Positions 1 through 11,300 of a DNA stretch of 64,000 nucleotides are shown one piece after another. A model generated the notes under the pieces. That model saw nothing but the letters and a program-made list of their open reading frames with translations. It did not search any database and was not told the DNA's origin. Position 1 is the stretch's first letter, and every line of letters starts with the position of its first letter. The position numbers and the translations under genes are program-made. Origin of the DNA: Mycobacterium kiyosense (lineage in GTDB: Bacteria; Actinomycetota; Actinomycetes; Mycobacteriales; Mycobacteriaceae); NCBI GenBank assembly GCA_021654635.1, contig AP025179.1, forward strand, positions 6,200,001 to 6,264,000. The letters are read 5' to 3'.

Positions 1-303
1 GCCAACCCGCTGGCCCAGTTCGACAAGCGGGCCGCCCAGATCGAGAGCTGGACGCAACTCAAAACCGCCGACGAGTTGATCCACGCGCTGGACAACCTGC
101 CGTGGCCGCCGCCGACCGTCTTCCTGATGCGCCGCGGCGCGAACAACACCTACACCCTGCGGCTGGCCGAGGACGTCTACCCCAACCAGCCCAACGTCCG
201 GCGCTACACGGTGGACTTCAAGGCGGCCCTGTTCGCCGACCCGCGCTTCGCCGTCGAGACCATCGGCCCCTTCGTGGTGGCCGTCCGCAAGCCGGGCGCC
301 TGA
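1..303 (+). CDS. aftA: AftA, arabinofuranosyltransferase, 3' end only
   Basis: This is the C-terminal 100 residues of a protein that begins before the window; frame 1 is open from the first base to TGA at 301-303. AftA adds the first arabinofuranose to the galactan of arabinogalactan, using decaprenyl-phosphoarabinose outside the membrane. The visible part is the soluble tail, with a [12 protein letters not shown] stretch near residue 37 of the fragment and no membrane helix. The call rests mainly on position directly in front of embC, as in other mycobacteria, and on resemblance of the tail to the AftA C-terminus. Its stop overlaps the embC start (ATGA), so the two are probably translationally coupled. 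Confidence 0.85.
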   Translation, partial: ANPLAQFDKRAAQIESWTQLKTADELIHALDNLPWPPPTVFLMRRGANNTYTLRLAEDVYPNQPNVRRYTVDFKAALFADPRFAVETIGPFVVAVRKPGA

Positions 304-3300
304 TGGCGACCGAAGCCTCGCCCCAGGCGGTCAACGAATTACCATCTACCTCCGTGAGCGACGCGGGAGCTAACTACCGGCTCGCCCGGCTCGTCGCCGT
401 CGTCGCCGGTCTGCTGGGGACGATTCTTGCGCTGGCCACGCCGTTGCTGCCGGTCCGGCAGACCACCGCCCAGCTCAACTGGCCGCAGAACGGCACCTTC
501 GGCAGCGTCGAAGCGCCGCTGATCTCCTATGTGGCCACCGACCTGAACATCAGCGTGCCCTGTCAGGCCGCGGCCGGGCCGGCCGGACCGCAGAACGCGG
601 CCAAGACGGTGTTGCTGTCCACGGTGCCCAAGCAGGCGCCGAAGGCCATCGACCGCGGATTGCTGTTGCAGCGGGTCAACGAGGACCTGGTGCTGATCGT
701 GCGCAACGTCCCGGTGGTCACGGCCCCGATGAGCGAGGTGCTGGGGCCGTCCTGCCAGCGCCTGACGTTCACCGCGCACGCCGACCGGGTGACCGGCGAA
801 TTCGTCGGGCTCAAACAGGGCCCCACCACCGAACACCCCGGGGAGCCGCTGCGCGGCGAGAAGAGCGGCTACGACTTCCGGCCGCAGATCGTGGGCGTGT
901 TCACCGACCTGTCCGGGCCGGCGCCGCCGGGCCTGAGCTTCTCGGCGACCGTCGACAGCCGCTACTCCAGCAGCCCCACCACGCTGAAGATGGCCGCGAT
1001 GATCCTCGGCCTGGTGCTGACGGCGGCCTCGCTGGTCGCGCTGCACGTGCTGGACACCGCCGACGGCACCCGGCACCGGCGGTTCCTGCCGTCGCGCTGG
1101 TGGTCGGTCGGCGGGCTGGACGCATTGGTGATCGCGGTGCTCACCTGGTGGCACTTCGTCGGCGCGAACACCTCCGACGACGGCTACATCCTGACCATGG
1201 CCCGGGTGTCCGAGCACGCCGGATACATGGCCAACTACTACCGCTGGTTCGGCACCCCCGAGGCGCCGTTCGGCTGGTACTACGACCTGCTGGCGCTGTG
1301 GGCGCACGTCAGCACCGCCAGCGTCTGGATGCGACTGCCCACTCTGGCGATGGCGCTGACCTGCTGGTGGGTGATCAGCCGGGAGGTCATCCCGCGGCTG
1401 GGTTACGCCGTCAAGAAGAGCCGCGCCGCGGCATGGACGGCGGCGGGCATGTTCCTGGCGGTGTGGCTGCCGCTGGACAACGGGCTGCGTCCCGAGCCGA
1501 TCATCGCCCTGGGCATCCTGCTGACCTGGTGCTCGATCGAACGCGCCGTGGCCACCAGCCGGCTGTTGCCGGTCGCGATGGCCTGCATCATCGGTGCCCT
1601 GACGCTGTTCTCCGGGCCGACCGGCATCGCCTCCATCGGCGCGCTGCTGGTCGCGATCGGCCCGCTGCGCACCATCCTGCACCGGCGCTCCAAACGGTTC
1701 GGCATCGTGGCGCTGGTCTCCCCGATCCTGGCCGCCGCCACCGTCACCGCGATCCTGATCTTCCGCGACCAGACGCTGGCCGGCGAGGCGCAGGCGAGCA
1801 TGCTCAAGCGGGCCGTGGGTCCCAGCCTGAAATGGTTCGACGAGCACATCCGCTACGAACGGTTGTTCATGCCCAGCCCGGACGGGTCGGTGGCGCGCCG
1901 CTTCGCGGTGCTGGCATTGCTCCTCGCGCTGGCGGTCGCGGTGGCGATGTCGTTGCGCAAGGGGCGGATTCCGGGCACCGCGGCCGGACCGAGCCGCCGC
2001 ATCATCGGCATCACCATCATCTCGTTCCTGGCGATGATGTTCACCCCCACCAAGTGGACGCACCACTTCGGGGTGTTCGCCGGGCTGGCCGGTTCGCTGG
2101 GCGCGCTGGCCGCGGTGGCGGTGACGGAGGCGGCGATGCGGTCCCGGCGCAACCGCACCGTGTTCGCGGCCGCGGTGATCTTCGTGATGGCGATGTCGTT
2201 CGCCAGCGTCAACGGCTGGTGGTACGTGTCGAATTTCGGTGTGCCCTGGTCGAATTCGTTCCCGAAGTGGCGGTGGTCGCTGACCACGGCCCTGCTCGAA
2301 CTCACCGTCGTGGTGCTGCTGATCGCCGCCTGGTTCCACTTCGTCGCCGACAACGACGACGGGCCCCCCAAGACGCGCTTCGGCGCCCGCATTACCCGGA
2401 TTCTGCAGTCGCCGTTGGCAATCGCCACCTGGCTGCTGGTGCTGATGGAGGTCGCGTCGCTGACGATGGCGATGATCTCCCAATACCCGGCGTGGTCGGT
2501 GGGCCGGTCCAACCTACAGGCGCTCACCGGCAAGACCTGCGGGCTGGCCGAGGACGTGCTGGTCGAGCTTGACCCCGACGCGGGCATGCTGGCGCCGGTG
2601 TCCGCCCCGGTGGGCGAGGCCCTGGGTGCGGGACTGTCGGAAGCGTTCACGCCCAACGGGATTCCCGCCGACGTGTCCGCCGACCCGGTGATGGAGCGCC
2701 CCGGTGACCGCAGCTTCGTCAACGACGACGGAATGATCACCGGCACCGAGGCCGGCACCGAAGGCGGTACCACCGCTGCGCCCGGAATCAACGGCTCGCG
2801 CGCCCGGTTGCCGTTCAACCTGGATCCGGCTCGGGTGCCGGTGCTGGGGAGCTGGCGATCGGGCATCCAGGTGCCGGCGATGTTGCGGTCCGGCTGGTAC
2901 CGGTTGCCCGCGAGTGGTGAGCGGAAGAACACACCGTTGTTGGTGGTCACCGCGGCCGGCCGGTTCGACGCGCGGGAGGTCCAGGTGCAGTGGGCCACCG
3001 ACGACGAGGCGGCAGCCGGAAAACACAGCGGCGCAATGTCGTTCGCCGACGTCGGAGCATCCCCGGCGTGGCGCAACCTGCGGGTTGCGTTGTCCGCGAT
3101 CCCCGACACGGCGACGCAGATCCGATTGGTGGCCGACGACAACGACCTGGCGCCGCAGCACTGGATCGGCCTGACGCCGCCGCGGATTCCCAAACTGCGG
3201 ACCTTGCAGGACGTGGTGGGCTCCAAGGATCCCGTCTTTCTCGATTGGCTGGTGGGGCTGGCGTTCCCCTGTCAGCGCCCGTTCGGCCATCAGAACGGTG

Positions 3301-3578
3301 TGGTCGAGCCGCCCAAGTGGCGCATCCTGCCGGACCGCTTCGGCGCCGAGGCCAACTCACCGGTGATGGACAACCTCGGCGGCGGGCCGCTGGGCATCAC
3401 CGAACTGCTGGTGCACGCGACCACGGTGGCCAGCTACCTGAAGGACGATTGGTCTCGGGATTGGGGTGCGCTGCAACGCTTTACGCCCTACTACCCCGAC
3501 GCGGTGCCGGCCCGACTGGAGCTGGGCACGGTGACCCGCAGCGGACTGTGGAATCCGGCGCCGCTGCGCAAGAGCTGA
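303..3578 (+). CDS. embC: EmbC arabinosyltransferase (lipoarabinomannan arabinan)
   Basis: 1091 residues, close to the 1094 of Mtb EmbC. EmbC is a polytopic GT-C enzyme that moves arabinofuranose from decaprenyl-phosphoarabinose onto lipomannan to make lipoarabinomannan, and it is an ethambutol target. Visible features: an N-terminal helix (LARLVAVVAGLLG) followed by a periplasmic jelly-roll-like domain; the GT-C motif SDDGY with the downstream HAGYMANYYRWFG; a WMRLP segment; many membrane helices; and a large soluble C-terminal carbohydrate-binding half ending DWSRDWGALQRF. The ATG at 303 overlaps the aftA stop. In-frame codons upstream of 303 lie inside aftA and do not look like Emb. First of three Emb paralogues here, but separated from embA by a GGDEF gene. 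Confidence 0.96.
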   Translation: MATEASPQAVNELPSTSVSDAGANYRLARLVAVVAGLLGTILALATPLLPVRQTTAQLNWPQNGTFGSVEAPLISYVATDLNISVPCQAAAGPAGPQNAAKTVLLSTVPKQAPKAIDRGLLLQRVNEDLVLIVRNVPVVTAPMSEVLGPSCQRLTFTAHADRVTGEFVGLKQGPTTEHPGEPLRGEKSGYDFRPQIVGVFTDLSGPAPPGLSFSATVDSRYSSSPTTLKMAAMILGLVLTAASLVALHVLDTADGTRHRRFLPSRWWSVGGLDALVIAVLTWWHFVGANTSDDGYILTMARVSEHAGYMANYYRWFGTPEAPFGWYYDLLALWAHVSTASVWMRLPTLAMALTCWWVISREVIPRLGYAVKKSRAAAWTAAGMFLAVWLPLDNGLRPEPIIALGILLTWCSIERAVATSRLLPVAMACIIGALTLFSGPTGIASIGALLVAIGPLRTILHRRSKRFGIVALVSPILAAATVTAILIFRDQTLAGEAQASMLKRAVGPSLKWFDEHIRYERLFMPSPDGSVARRFAVLALLLALAVAVAMSLRKGRIPGTAAGPSRRIIGITIISFLAMMFTPTKWTHHFGVFAGLAGSLGALAAVAVTEAAMRSRRNRTVFAAAVIFVMAMSFASVNGWWYVSNFGVPWSNSFPKWRWSLTTALLELTVVVLLIAAWFHFVADNDDGPPKTRFGARITRILQSPLAIATWLLVLMEVASLTMAMISQYPAWSVGRSNLQALTGKTCGLAEDVLVELDPDAGMLAPVSAPVGEALGAGLSEAFTPNGIPADVSADPVMERPGDRSFVNDDGMITGTEAGTEGGTTAAPGINGSRARLPFNLDPARVPVLGSWRSGIQVPAMLRSGWYRLPASGERKNTPLLVVTAAGRFDAREVQVQWATDDEAAAGKHSGAMSFADVGASPAWRNLRVALSAIPDTATQIRLVADDNDLAPQHWIGLTPPRIPKLRTLQDVVGSKDPVFLDWLVGLAFPCQRPFGHQNGVVEPPKWRILPDRFGAEANSPVMDNLGGGPLGITELLVHATTVASYLKDDWSRDWGALQRFTPYYPDAVPARLELGTVTRSGLWNPAPLRKS

Positions 3579-3585
3579 GCGCGTA

Positions 3586-4758
3586 TCACGCCATCGCGTT
3601 GTCCGGGGTGCCCGTCGATTCCGAACGGTGGCGTTGGTGAACTTTGAGGTTTGCACCGCCAGCCCGCTTCGCCTCGTACATAGCAGCATCGGCTTGCCGC
3701 AGCAGGTCGTCGAGGGAGAAGTACGGGTCGTCGACGGAGTGCGAAGCGACGCCGATGCTCGCAGTCAACGTGACCGTGTCGATGCGGGTGAACGTCAACG
3801 CCGACAGTCGGTTCAGCAGGTCGCCTGAGCCGTTCGTCTCGTTGCGAAAGACCACCAGCACCAGTTCGTCGCCACCGATGCGCGCGGTGATCTCCTCGGG
3901 GCACGCGATCGCCCGTAGCTTGACTGCCATCGCGATCAGGGCGGCATCGCCGACCGGATGCCCGTGGACATCGTTGAGCATCTTGAACCGGTCGATGTCG
4001 CACACCGCGATGACCACGGTAGTGCCTGGCCGCTGCCGCCGGATCGCGACCTCGAATGAGGCGTTCAGTCCGCGCCGGTTGCGCAGCCTGGTCAACGGGT
4101 CGTAGTGCGCGGAGCGGGCGGTTCGCCGGATCGCGCGCCGACCACCTTCGATCAGCGCCAGGCCCGCCAGCGGCACGGCGACCACCCAGGTCAGCGCGGG
4201 CATGAAATAGATGAACAAACCGAACGCACTGGCGTGGTCGACCAGCACCGCCCACGCGGTGATGCCCACGATCACCAAGGCGCCGAACGCGCAGTGCCAG
4301 GAGATCGTTTCCGCGCCCAGCAGGAAGGCGGCGAACACACCGACCAGGCCCAGATACAACGTCGCGCACAGTCGCGAGTCCGGCGTCGCCATCGTCGCGG
4401 CAGTCGCGGCGATGCCGACATCTCCCCACACGACGAAGGCCAGCGCGTAGCGGTACCTCGGCCATGGGCCGAGCAACCACACCATTCCGTAGATGACGCC
4501 GGTGCAGGCGATTCCGATCTGGACCCAGCGGGCCACTGGCCCCGCCGGGCCGCTCGGGTGAAACTGGACCGCGATAAGCAGCGCCGTCAAACCGAAGCAG
4601 CACGCCGCGGCGACCGCGCCGAACGCGCGCACCAAGCGTCCTTCGCGCAGCGCCTGCGTCGCGAAACGATATTCGCTCCTGCCCACATCGGCCCCCACGG
4701 TGCTGTTGAATTCATCCGGACGACAACCACCGGATGTCGAATGATAATTGCACGTCAA
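3586..4758 (-). CDS. Membrane-bound GGDEF protein, probable diguanylate cyclase
   Basis: 390 residues if the first ATG is used; a GTG giving VGADVGRSEY (from about residue 21) is an alternative start. About six hydrophobic helices fill residues 45-205 (MASE-like sensor), then a GGDEF domain from HYDPLTRLRNRRG. The domain has DIDRFK at 254-259, LNDVHGH, and the active loop GGDEL at 295-299. The loop variant GGDEL is still compatible with cyclic di-GMP synthesis. No RxxD product-inhibition site lies just before the loop, so feedback control may be absent. The gene runs against embC and embA and ends 7 bp from the embC stop. In Mtb, embC and embA are separated by under 100 bp, so this is an insertion into the emb cluster. 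Function beyond c-di-GMP synthesis is not known. Confidence 0.85.
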   Translation of the reverse strand: MTCNYHSTSGGCRPDEFNSTVGADVGRSEYRFATQALREGRLVRAFGAVAAACCFGLTALLIAVQFHPSGPAGPVARWVQIGIACTGVIYGMVWLLGPWPRYRYALAFVVWGDVGIAATAATMATPDSRLCATLYLGLVGVFAAFLLGAETISWHCAFGALVIVGITAWAVLVDHASAFGLFIYFMPALTWVVAVPLAGLALIEGGRRAIRRTARSAHYDPLTRLRNRRGLNASFEVAIRRQRPGTTVVIAVCDIDRFKMLNDVHGHPVGDAALIAMAVKLRAIACPEEITARIGGDELVLVVFRNETNGSGDLLNRLSALTFTRIDTVTLTASIGVASHSVDDPYFSLDDLLRQADAAMYEAKRAGGANLKVHQRHRSESTGTPDNAMA

Positions 4759-4852
4759 CGGCAGTCATCGTCGATCATCTACTGGTCTCTACCGACGGAC
4801 ATCCCGAAGCTGTCCCGATATTCGGCAATCGAGTGCCGGATGCGTACCCCGT

Positions 4853-5024
4853 CTCGTCCTCGCGCCCGCTACGCGGCCCCGCATCCTCAACGGACTTAAC
4901 CCGAATTGTCCGCCTCGTCCTCGCGCCCGCTACGCGGCCCCGCATCCTCAACGGACTTAACCCGAATTGTCCGCCTCGTCCTCGCGCCCGCTACGCGGCC
5001 CCGCATCCTCAACGGACTTAACCC
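4853..5024. repeat. 61-bp tandem repeat, 2.8 copies
   Basis: Three copies begin at 4853, 4914 and 4975 with an exact 61-bp period and appear identical over the aligned length; the third stops after about 50 bp. Each unit carries CCGCTACGCGG (a CCGC/GCGG inverted repeat) and ends in ACTTAACCCGAATTGTCCG. The array fills the space between the 5' end of the GGDEF gene and the embA promoter, ending 21 bp before the embA start codon. It resembles intergenic VNTR loci of mycobacteria but I do not recognise it as a named MIRU. Confidence 0.95.
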
Positions 5025-5031
5025 CGTCGCC

Positions 5032-5037
5032 TACGAT
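5032..5037 (+). promoter_or_regulatory. Candidate -10 element of embA (leaderless)
   Basis: TACGAT lies 8 bp before the GTG start of embA, with no purine-rich ribosome site in between. This fits a leaderless transcript starting at or next to the start codon. In Mtb, substitutions at roughly -8 to -16 from the embA start occur in ethambutol-resistant isolates, which is the same interval. The element directly follows the 61-bp repeat array. Confidence 0.5.
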
Positions 5038-5045
5038 CGAGCCTC

Positions 5046-8000
5046 GTGTCCCCCGACGGTAATGAGCGATCCCACCGGGTCGCCCGCTTACTAGCCGTCG
5101 TGTCCGGGATCGCCGGCCTGCTGTTGTGCCTGCTGGTCCCGCTGCTCCCGGTGCGCCAGACCACCGCAACCATCTTCTGGCCGCAGGGCGCCGACGCGGA
5201 CGGCAACATCAGCCAGATCACCGCGCCACTGGTGTCCGGGGCACCGCGGTCGCTGGACATCTCCCTGCCGTGCTCGGCGATCGCGACCCTGCCCGCCGAC
5301 GGCGGCCTGGTGCTGTCCACCCTGCCCACCGACGGCTTCGAAACCGGCAAGCACGGCCTGTTCGTCAGGGCGAACAAGGACAGCGTGGTCGTCGCGTTCC
5401 GCGACACAGTGGCGGCGGCCGCACCCCGTGCCGCGATCGCAGCCGGCACCTGCCAACGGCTGCACGTCTGGGCCGACGCGGGTGGCGCCGGCGCGGACTT
5501 CGAAGGCATCCCCAACGCCGCCGGCAAGCTCTCGCCCGAGAAAAAGCCGCAGGTCGGCGGCATCTTCACCGACCTGAAGGTGCGCGCCCAGCCCGGGCTG
5601 TCGGCACGGGTCGACGTCGACACCCGGTTCATCCTCGCGCCCACCACCCTCAAGACCCTCGCGATGGGCCTGGGCGTACTGGCGATCCTGGTGGCCATCG
5701 GCGCGCTGGGAGCGCTGGACCGGCTGAGCCGCGGCGAACAAGTGCGCAACTGGCGATCGCCCATCGCCTGGCTGGCCCGCTACCGTCCCCGGCTGCACCG
5801 ATCCAGGATCTGGCGGGTCGGCCTGGCCACCTGGCTCGCCGATGCCGGAGTGATCGCGACGCTGCTGGGCTGGCACGTCATCGGCGCCATCTCCTCCGAC
5901 GACGGCTACAACCTGACCATCGCCCGGGTCGCACCCAAAGCCGGATACGTCGCCAACTACTACCGCTACTTCGGCACTACGGACGCACCCTTCGACTGGT
6001 ACCTGAGCGTGCTGGCCAAGATGGCCGCGGTGAGCACGGCCGGCGTATGGATGCGGCTGCCCGCCACCCTGGCCGGGATCGCGTGCTGGCTGATCATCAG
6101 CCGCTGCGTACTGCGCCGGCTGGGTCCGGGAGTCAATGGCCTGGCGGCCAACCGCGTCGCGGTGTGGACGGCGGGCGCGGTGTTCGTGGCCGCCTGGCTG
6201 CCGTTCAACAACGGTCTGCGTCCCGAACCGCTGATCGCGCTGGGCGTGCTGGCCACCTGGATGATGGTGGAGCGCTCGATCGCGCTGGCCAGGCTGGCCG
6301 CCGCGGCGGTCGCCATCATCGTCGCCGTGTTCACCGTGACGCTGGCCCCGCAAGGACTGATCGCGGTCGCGCCGCTGCTGACCGGCGCGCGCGCCATCGC
6401 CCAGACGATCCGGCGCCGGCGCCCCACCGACGGGGTGCTCGCGCCGCTCGCGGTACTGGCGGCGTCGGGATCGCTCATCTTCGTGGTGGTGTTCCGCTCC
6501 CAGACCCTGGCCACCGTCGCCGAATCGGCCCGCATCAAGTACACGGTCGGCCCGACCATCGCCTGGTACCAGGATTTCCTGCGCTACTACTTCCTCACCG
6601 TGGAGAGCAACGCCGACGGCTCGATGGCGCGCCGGTTCGCCGCGCTGATCCTGCTGTTGTGCATGTTCGGGATGCTGTTCGTGCTGCTGCGCCGCGGCCG
6701 GGTGCCCGGACTGGCCACCGGGCCGGCCTGGCGGCTGATCGGTACCACCGCGATCGGCCTGCTGCTGCTGACGTTCACCCCGACCAAGTGGGCGATCCAA
6801 TTCGGCATCTTCGCCGGACTGGCCGGTGCGCTGGGCGCGGTCACCGGCTTCAGCGTGGCCCGGATCGGCCTGCACAGCCGACGCAACCTGGCGCTCTACG
6901 TCACCGCGCTGCTGTTCGTGCTGGCCTGGGCCACCTCCGGGATCAACGGCTGGTTCTACGTCGGCAACTACGGTGTCCCCTGGTACGACATCCAGCCCGT
7001 GGTCGCCAGCCACCCGGTGACGTCGATGTTCCTGATGCTGTCGATCCTCACCGGACTTCTGGCCGCCTGGTACCACTTCCGGATGGACTACGCCGGCCAC
7101 ACCGAGGTCAAGAACAACCGGCGCAACCGGGTACTGGCCTCCACCCCCCTGCTGGTGGTGGCGGTGATCATGGTGCTGGGCGAGGTCGGCTCGATGGCCA
7201 AGGGCGCGGTGTTCCGCTACCCGCTGTACACCACGGGCAAGGCCAACCTGCGCGCCATCGAATCCGGCCTGTCACCCAACAGCTGCGCGATGGCCGACGA
7301 CGTGCTGGCCGAACCCGACTCCAATGCCGGGATGCTGCAACCGGTTCCGGGTCAGCAGTTCGGCCCGGACGGCCCGCTCGGCGGCGTCAACCCGGTCGGC
7401 TTCAAGCCCGAGGGCGTCGGGGAGAACCTGCAGTCCGATCCCGTCATCAGCAAACCCGGCGTGGTCAACTCAGACGCCTCCCCCAACAAGCCCAACGCCG
7501 CCATCACCGACTCCGCCGGAACCGCCGGTGGCAAAGGCCCGGTCGGTGTGAACGGCTCGCACGCGGCGCTGCCGTTCGGGCTGGACCCCGCCCGCACACC
7601 GGTGATGGGCAGCTACGGCGAGAACGCCCTGGCCGCGCGGGCCACCTCGGCCTGGTACCAGTTGCCGCCGCGGCGACCGGACCGGCCGCTGGTGGTGGTC
7701 TCGGCCGCGGGCGCCATCTGGTCCTACAAGGAGGACGGCGACTTCATGTACGGCCAGTCGCTGAAACTGCAGTGGGGTGTGGCCAAACCCGACGGCAGCA
7801 TTGCGCCGCTCGGCGAGGTGTTCCCGATCGACCTCGGTCCGCAACCCGCGTGGCGCAACCTGCGGTTCCCGTTCCTGTGGGCCCCGCCGGAGGCCAACGT
7901 GGCCCGCATCGTCGCCTACGACCCGAACCTGAGCTCCGAGCAGTGGTTCGCCTTCACCCCGCCGCGGGTACCGGAGCTCGAGCCGCTGCAGCAGCTGATC

Positions 8001-8372
8001 GGGTCGCAGAACCCGGTCCTGATGGACATCGCGACCGCCGCGAACTTCCCGTGCCAGCGGCCGTTCACCGAGCATCTCGGCATCGCCGAACTGCCGCAGT
8101 ACCGGATCCTGCCCGACCACAAGCAGACCGCGGTGTCGTCGAACCTGTGGCAGTCGGCGGGCACCGGTGGGCCGTTCATGTTCACCCAGGCCCTGCTGTG
8201 GACGTCGACGATCTCGACGTACCTGTCGGGCGACTGGTATCGCGACTGGGGTTCGGTCGAGCAGTACCACCGGCTGGTGCCGGCCGACAAAGCGCCGGAG
8301 GCAACCGTGAACCAAGGCGTGGTGACCGTGCCCGGCTGGAGCCGGCAAGGACCGATCCGGGCGCTGCCATGA
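5046..8372 (+). CDS. embA: EmbA arabinosyltransferase (arabinogalactan)
   Basis: 1108 residues from the GTG at 5046 (family about 1094). With EmbB, EmbA forms the complex that adds the alpha-1,3 branch arabinose of arabinogalactan from decaprenyl-phosphoarabinose in the periplasm. Visible: N-terminal helix with [15 protein letters not shown] motif SSDDGY followed by [18 protein letters not shown]; conserved [14 protein letters not shown]; many helices; C-terminal carbohydrate-binding domain with [10 protein letters not shown]. It differs from EmbC and EmbB in AP instead of DH/EH before KAGYV, a typical EmbA trait. Its stop overlaps the embB start (ATGA), so the pair is co-translated. The leader carries a likely leaderless promoter next to tandem repeats. 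Confidence 0.96.
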   Translation: MSPDGNERSHRVARLLAVVSGIAGLLLCLLVPLLPVRQTTATIFWPQGADADGNISQITAPLVSGAPRSLDISLPCSAIATLPADGGLVLSTLPTDGFETGKHGLFVRANKDSVVVAFRDTVAAAAPRAAIAAGTCQRLHVWADAGGAGADFEGIPNAAGKLSPEKKPQVGGIFTDLKVRAQPGLSARVDVDTRFILAPTTLKTLAMGLGVLAILVAIGALGALDRLSRGEQVRNWRSPIAWLARYRPRLHRSRIWRVGLATWLADAGVIATLLGWHVIGAISSDDGYNLTIARVAPKAGYVANYYRYFGTTDAPFDWYLSVLAKMAAVSTAGVWMRLPATLAGIACWLIISRCVLRRLGPGVNGLAANRVAVWTAGAVFVAAWLPFNNGLRPEPLIALGVLATWMMVERSIALARLAAAAVAIIVAVFTVTLAPQGLIAVAPLLTGARAIAQTIRRRRPTDGVLAPLAVLAASGSLIFVVVFRSQTLATVAESARIKYTVGPTIAWYQDFLRYYFLTVESNADGSMARRFAALILLLCMFGMLFVLLRRGRVPGLATGPAWRLIGTTAIGLLLLTFTPTKWAIQFGIFAGLAGALGAVTGFSVARIGLHSRRNLALYVTALLFVLAWATSGINGWFYVGNYGVPWYDIQPVVASHPVTSMFLMLSILTGLLAAWYHFRMDYAGHTEVKNNRRNRVLASTPLLVVAVIMVLGEVGSMAKGAVFRYPLYTTGKANLRAIESGLSPNSCAMADDVLAEPDSNAGMLQPVPGQQFGPDGPLGGVNPVGFKPEGVGENLQSDPVISKPGVVNSDASPNKPNAAITDSAGTAGGKGPVGVNGSHAALPFGLDPARTPVMGSYGENALAARATSAWYQLPPRRPDRPLVVVSAAGAIWSYKEDGDFMYGQSLKLQWGVAKPDGSIAPLGEVFPIDLGPQPAWRNLRFPFLWAPPEANVARIVAYDPNLSSEQWFAFTPPRVPELEPLQQLIGSQNPVLMDIATAANFPCQRPFTEHLGIAELPQYRILPDHKQTAVSSNLWQSAGTGGPFMFTQALLWTSTISTYLSGDWYRDWGSVEQYHRLVPADKAPEATVNQGVVTVPGWSRQGPIRALP

Positions 8373-11300
8373 CGACCAGCGAGGACACCGGCGCGGTTTC
8401 CGGCGCGAGCAGTCGCAAAAGGCCCCTAGATGGCGCTGATCCGGGGGCCTTTGCGTCTACTCGCGCAACGAGGTGGGTCGCCACCATCGCTGGGCTGGTC
8501 GGATTCCTGCTGTCTGTCGCCACGCCGCTGCTGCCGGTCGTGCAGACCACCGCCATGCTGAACTGGCCGCAGAACGGCCAGCTGAACAGCGTGACCTCGC
8601 CGCTGATCTCACTGACACCGGTGGACTTCAAGGCGTCGGTGCCGTGCAGCATCGAACGGGACATGCCCGCCGACGGCGGCGTCATCTTGGGCACCGCACC
8701 CAAGCAAGGCAAGGACGCCAACCTCAACGCGCTGTTCGTCGTCGTCAGCGCCAAGCGCGTCGACGTCACCGACCGCAACGTGGTGATCCTGTCGGTGCCG
8801 CGTGAACTGATGCGCTCCCCGAACTGCGAACGCATCGACGTCACCTCCACCCATGCCGGCACCTTCGCCGAATTCGTCGGGCTCAAGGACCCCCGTGGCG
8901 CCCCGCTACGCAGCGGCTTCCCCGACCCCAACCTGCGCCCGCAGATCGTCGGGGTGTTCACCGACCTCACCGGGCCCGCACCGCCCCAGCTCAAGCTCTC
9001 GGCGACCGTAGACACCCGCTTCTCCACCACCCCGACCACGCTGAAGCTGCTGGCCATGGTCGGCGCGATCGTGTCCACCGCCATCGCCCTGATCGCGCTG
9101 TGGCGGCTCGACCAGCTCGACGGTCACCGGATGCGGCGCTGGATCCCGGCCAACTGGCGCAAATTCACCCTGCTGGACGGCGTGATGATCGTCGCGTTCC
9201 TGCTCTGGCACGTGATCGGGGCCAACTCGTCGGACGACGGCTACATCCTGGGCATGGCGCGGGTGGCCGACCACGCCGGCTACATGTCCAACTACTTCCG
9301 CTGGTTCGGCAGTCCCGAGGACCCGTTCGGCTGGTACTACAACCTGCTGGCCCTGATGACCCACGTCAGCGACGCCAGCATCTGGATGCGGCTGCCCGAC
9401 CTGTTCGCCGGGCTGGTGTGCTGGTTGCTGCTGTCGCGGGAGGTGCTGCCCCGACTCGGCCCCGCAGTGACGGCCAGCAAGCCCGCCAACTGGGCCGCGG
9501 CGATGGTGCTGCTGACCGCGTGGATGCCGTTCAACAACGGGCTGCGGCCCGAGGGGATCATCGCGCTCGGCTCGCTGGTGACCTACGTGCTGATCGAGCG
9601 GTCGATGCGCTACAGCCGCCTGACGCCGGCGGCGCTGGCCATCATCACCGCGGCGTTCACCCTGGGTGTGCAGCCGACCGGCCTGATCGCGGTGGCCGCG
9701 CTGGTGGCCGGTGGCCGCCCGATCCTGCGGATCCTGGTCAAACGCCGTCGCATGGTCGGCGGCACGCTGCCGCTGCTGTCGCCGTTGCTGGCCGCCGGCA
9801 CGGTGATCCTGACCGTGGTGTTCGCCGACCAGACGTTGTCGACGGTGTTGGAGGCCACCAGAGTTCGCAGCAAGATCGGGCCCAGCCAGGCCTGGTACAC
9901 CGAGAACCTGCGCTACTACTACCTGTTCCTACCCACCGTCGACGGATCGCTGTCGCGCCGGTTCGGATTCTTGATCGCCGCGTTGTGCCTTTTCACCGGG
10001 GTGTTCATCATGTTGCGGCGCAAGCGGATTCCCGGCGTGGCCCGCGGGCCCGCGTGGCGGCTGATGGGCGTCATATTCGGCACCATGTTCTTCCTGATGT
10101 TCGCCCCCACCAAGTGGGTGCACCACTTCGGCCTGTTCGCCGCGGTGGGCGCCGCGATGGCCGCGTTGACCACGGTGCTGGTGTCGCCGGCGGTGCTGCG
10201 CTGGTCGCGCAACCGGATGGCTTTCCTGGCGGCGGTGTTGTTTGTGGTGGCCCTGTGCTTCGCCACCACCAACGGCTGGTGGTACGTGTCCAGCTACGGG
10301 GTGCCGTTCAACAGCACGATGCCCAAGATCGCCGGAATCACGGTCAGCACAATGTTTTTCGTGCTGTTCACGCTGGCTGCGGTGTACGCCGCGTGGCTGC
10401 ACTTCGCCCCGCGCGGCAGCGGGGAGGGGCGGATCACCACCTGGCTCACCACGGCGCCGGTGGCGCTGGCGGCCGGGTTCATGGCGCTGGTTTTCGTCGC
10501 CTCGATGGGGATCGGCATCGTGCGGCAGTACCCCACCTACTCCAATGGCTGGTCGAACCTGCGGGCGTTCACCGGCGGCTGCGGCCTGGCCGACGACGTG
10601 CTGGTCGAGCCGGACCCCAACGACGGCTTCATGGCGCCACTGCCGGGCGACTACGGTCCGCTCGGTCCGCTGGGCGGGTCCAACCCGGTCGGCTTCTCCC
10701 CGAACGGGGTGCCGGAGCACACCGTCGCCGAGGCGATGGTGATGAAGCCGAACCAGCCCGGCACCGACTACGACTGGGATGCGCCGACCAAGCTGAAAGC
10801 CCCTGGCGTCAACGGATCGACGGTGCCGCTGCCGTATCAGCTCGACCCGGCGCGGGTGCCGCTGGCCGGCACCTACACCACCGGCGCCCAGCAACAGAGC
10901 CGGCTGGCCTCGGCCTGGTACACGCTGCCCAAGGCCGACGACGGGCATCCGCTGGTGGTGATCACCGCGGCGGGCAAGATCACCGGCAACAGCGTGCTGC
11001 ACCACTACACCACCGGCCAGACGGTGGTATTGGAGTACGCCCGGCCCGGCGCCGGTCCGCTGGTGCCCGCCGGGCGCTTGATCCCCGACGACCTGTACGG
11101 GGAACAGCCCAAGGCGTGGCGCAACCTACGGTTCGCTCGCGACAAGATGCCGGCCGACGCCGTCGCCGTGCGGGTGGTGGCCGAAGACTTGTCGCTGACG
11201 CCGGAGGACTGGATCGCGATCACCCCGCCGCGGGTGCCCGAACTGCGGTCGCTGCAGGAGTACGTCGGGTCCACTCAGCCGGTGCTGCTGGACTGGGCGG

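Noticed and set aside
339..2483. Long open frame on the minus strand within embC (and similar ones opposite embA, pks13 and fadD32)
   Set aside because: High-GC DNA gives long antisense frames; the products are rich in Arg, Gly, Gln and His without hydrophobic core or motifs, while the plus strand codes for a clear enzyme.
4853..5024. CRISPR array
   Set aside because: The repeats are directly adjacent 61-bp units without unique spacers, and no cas gene is near.
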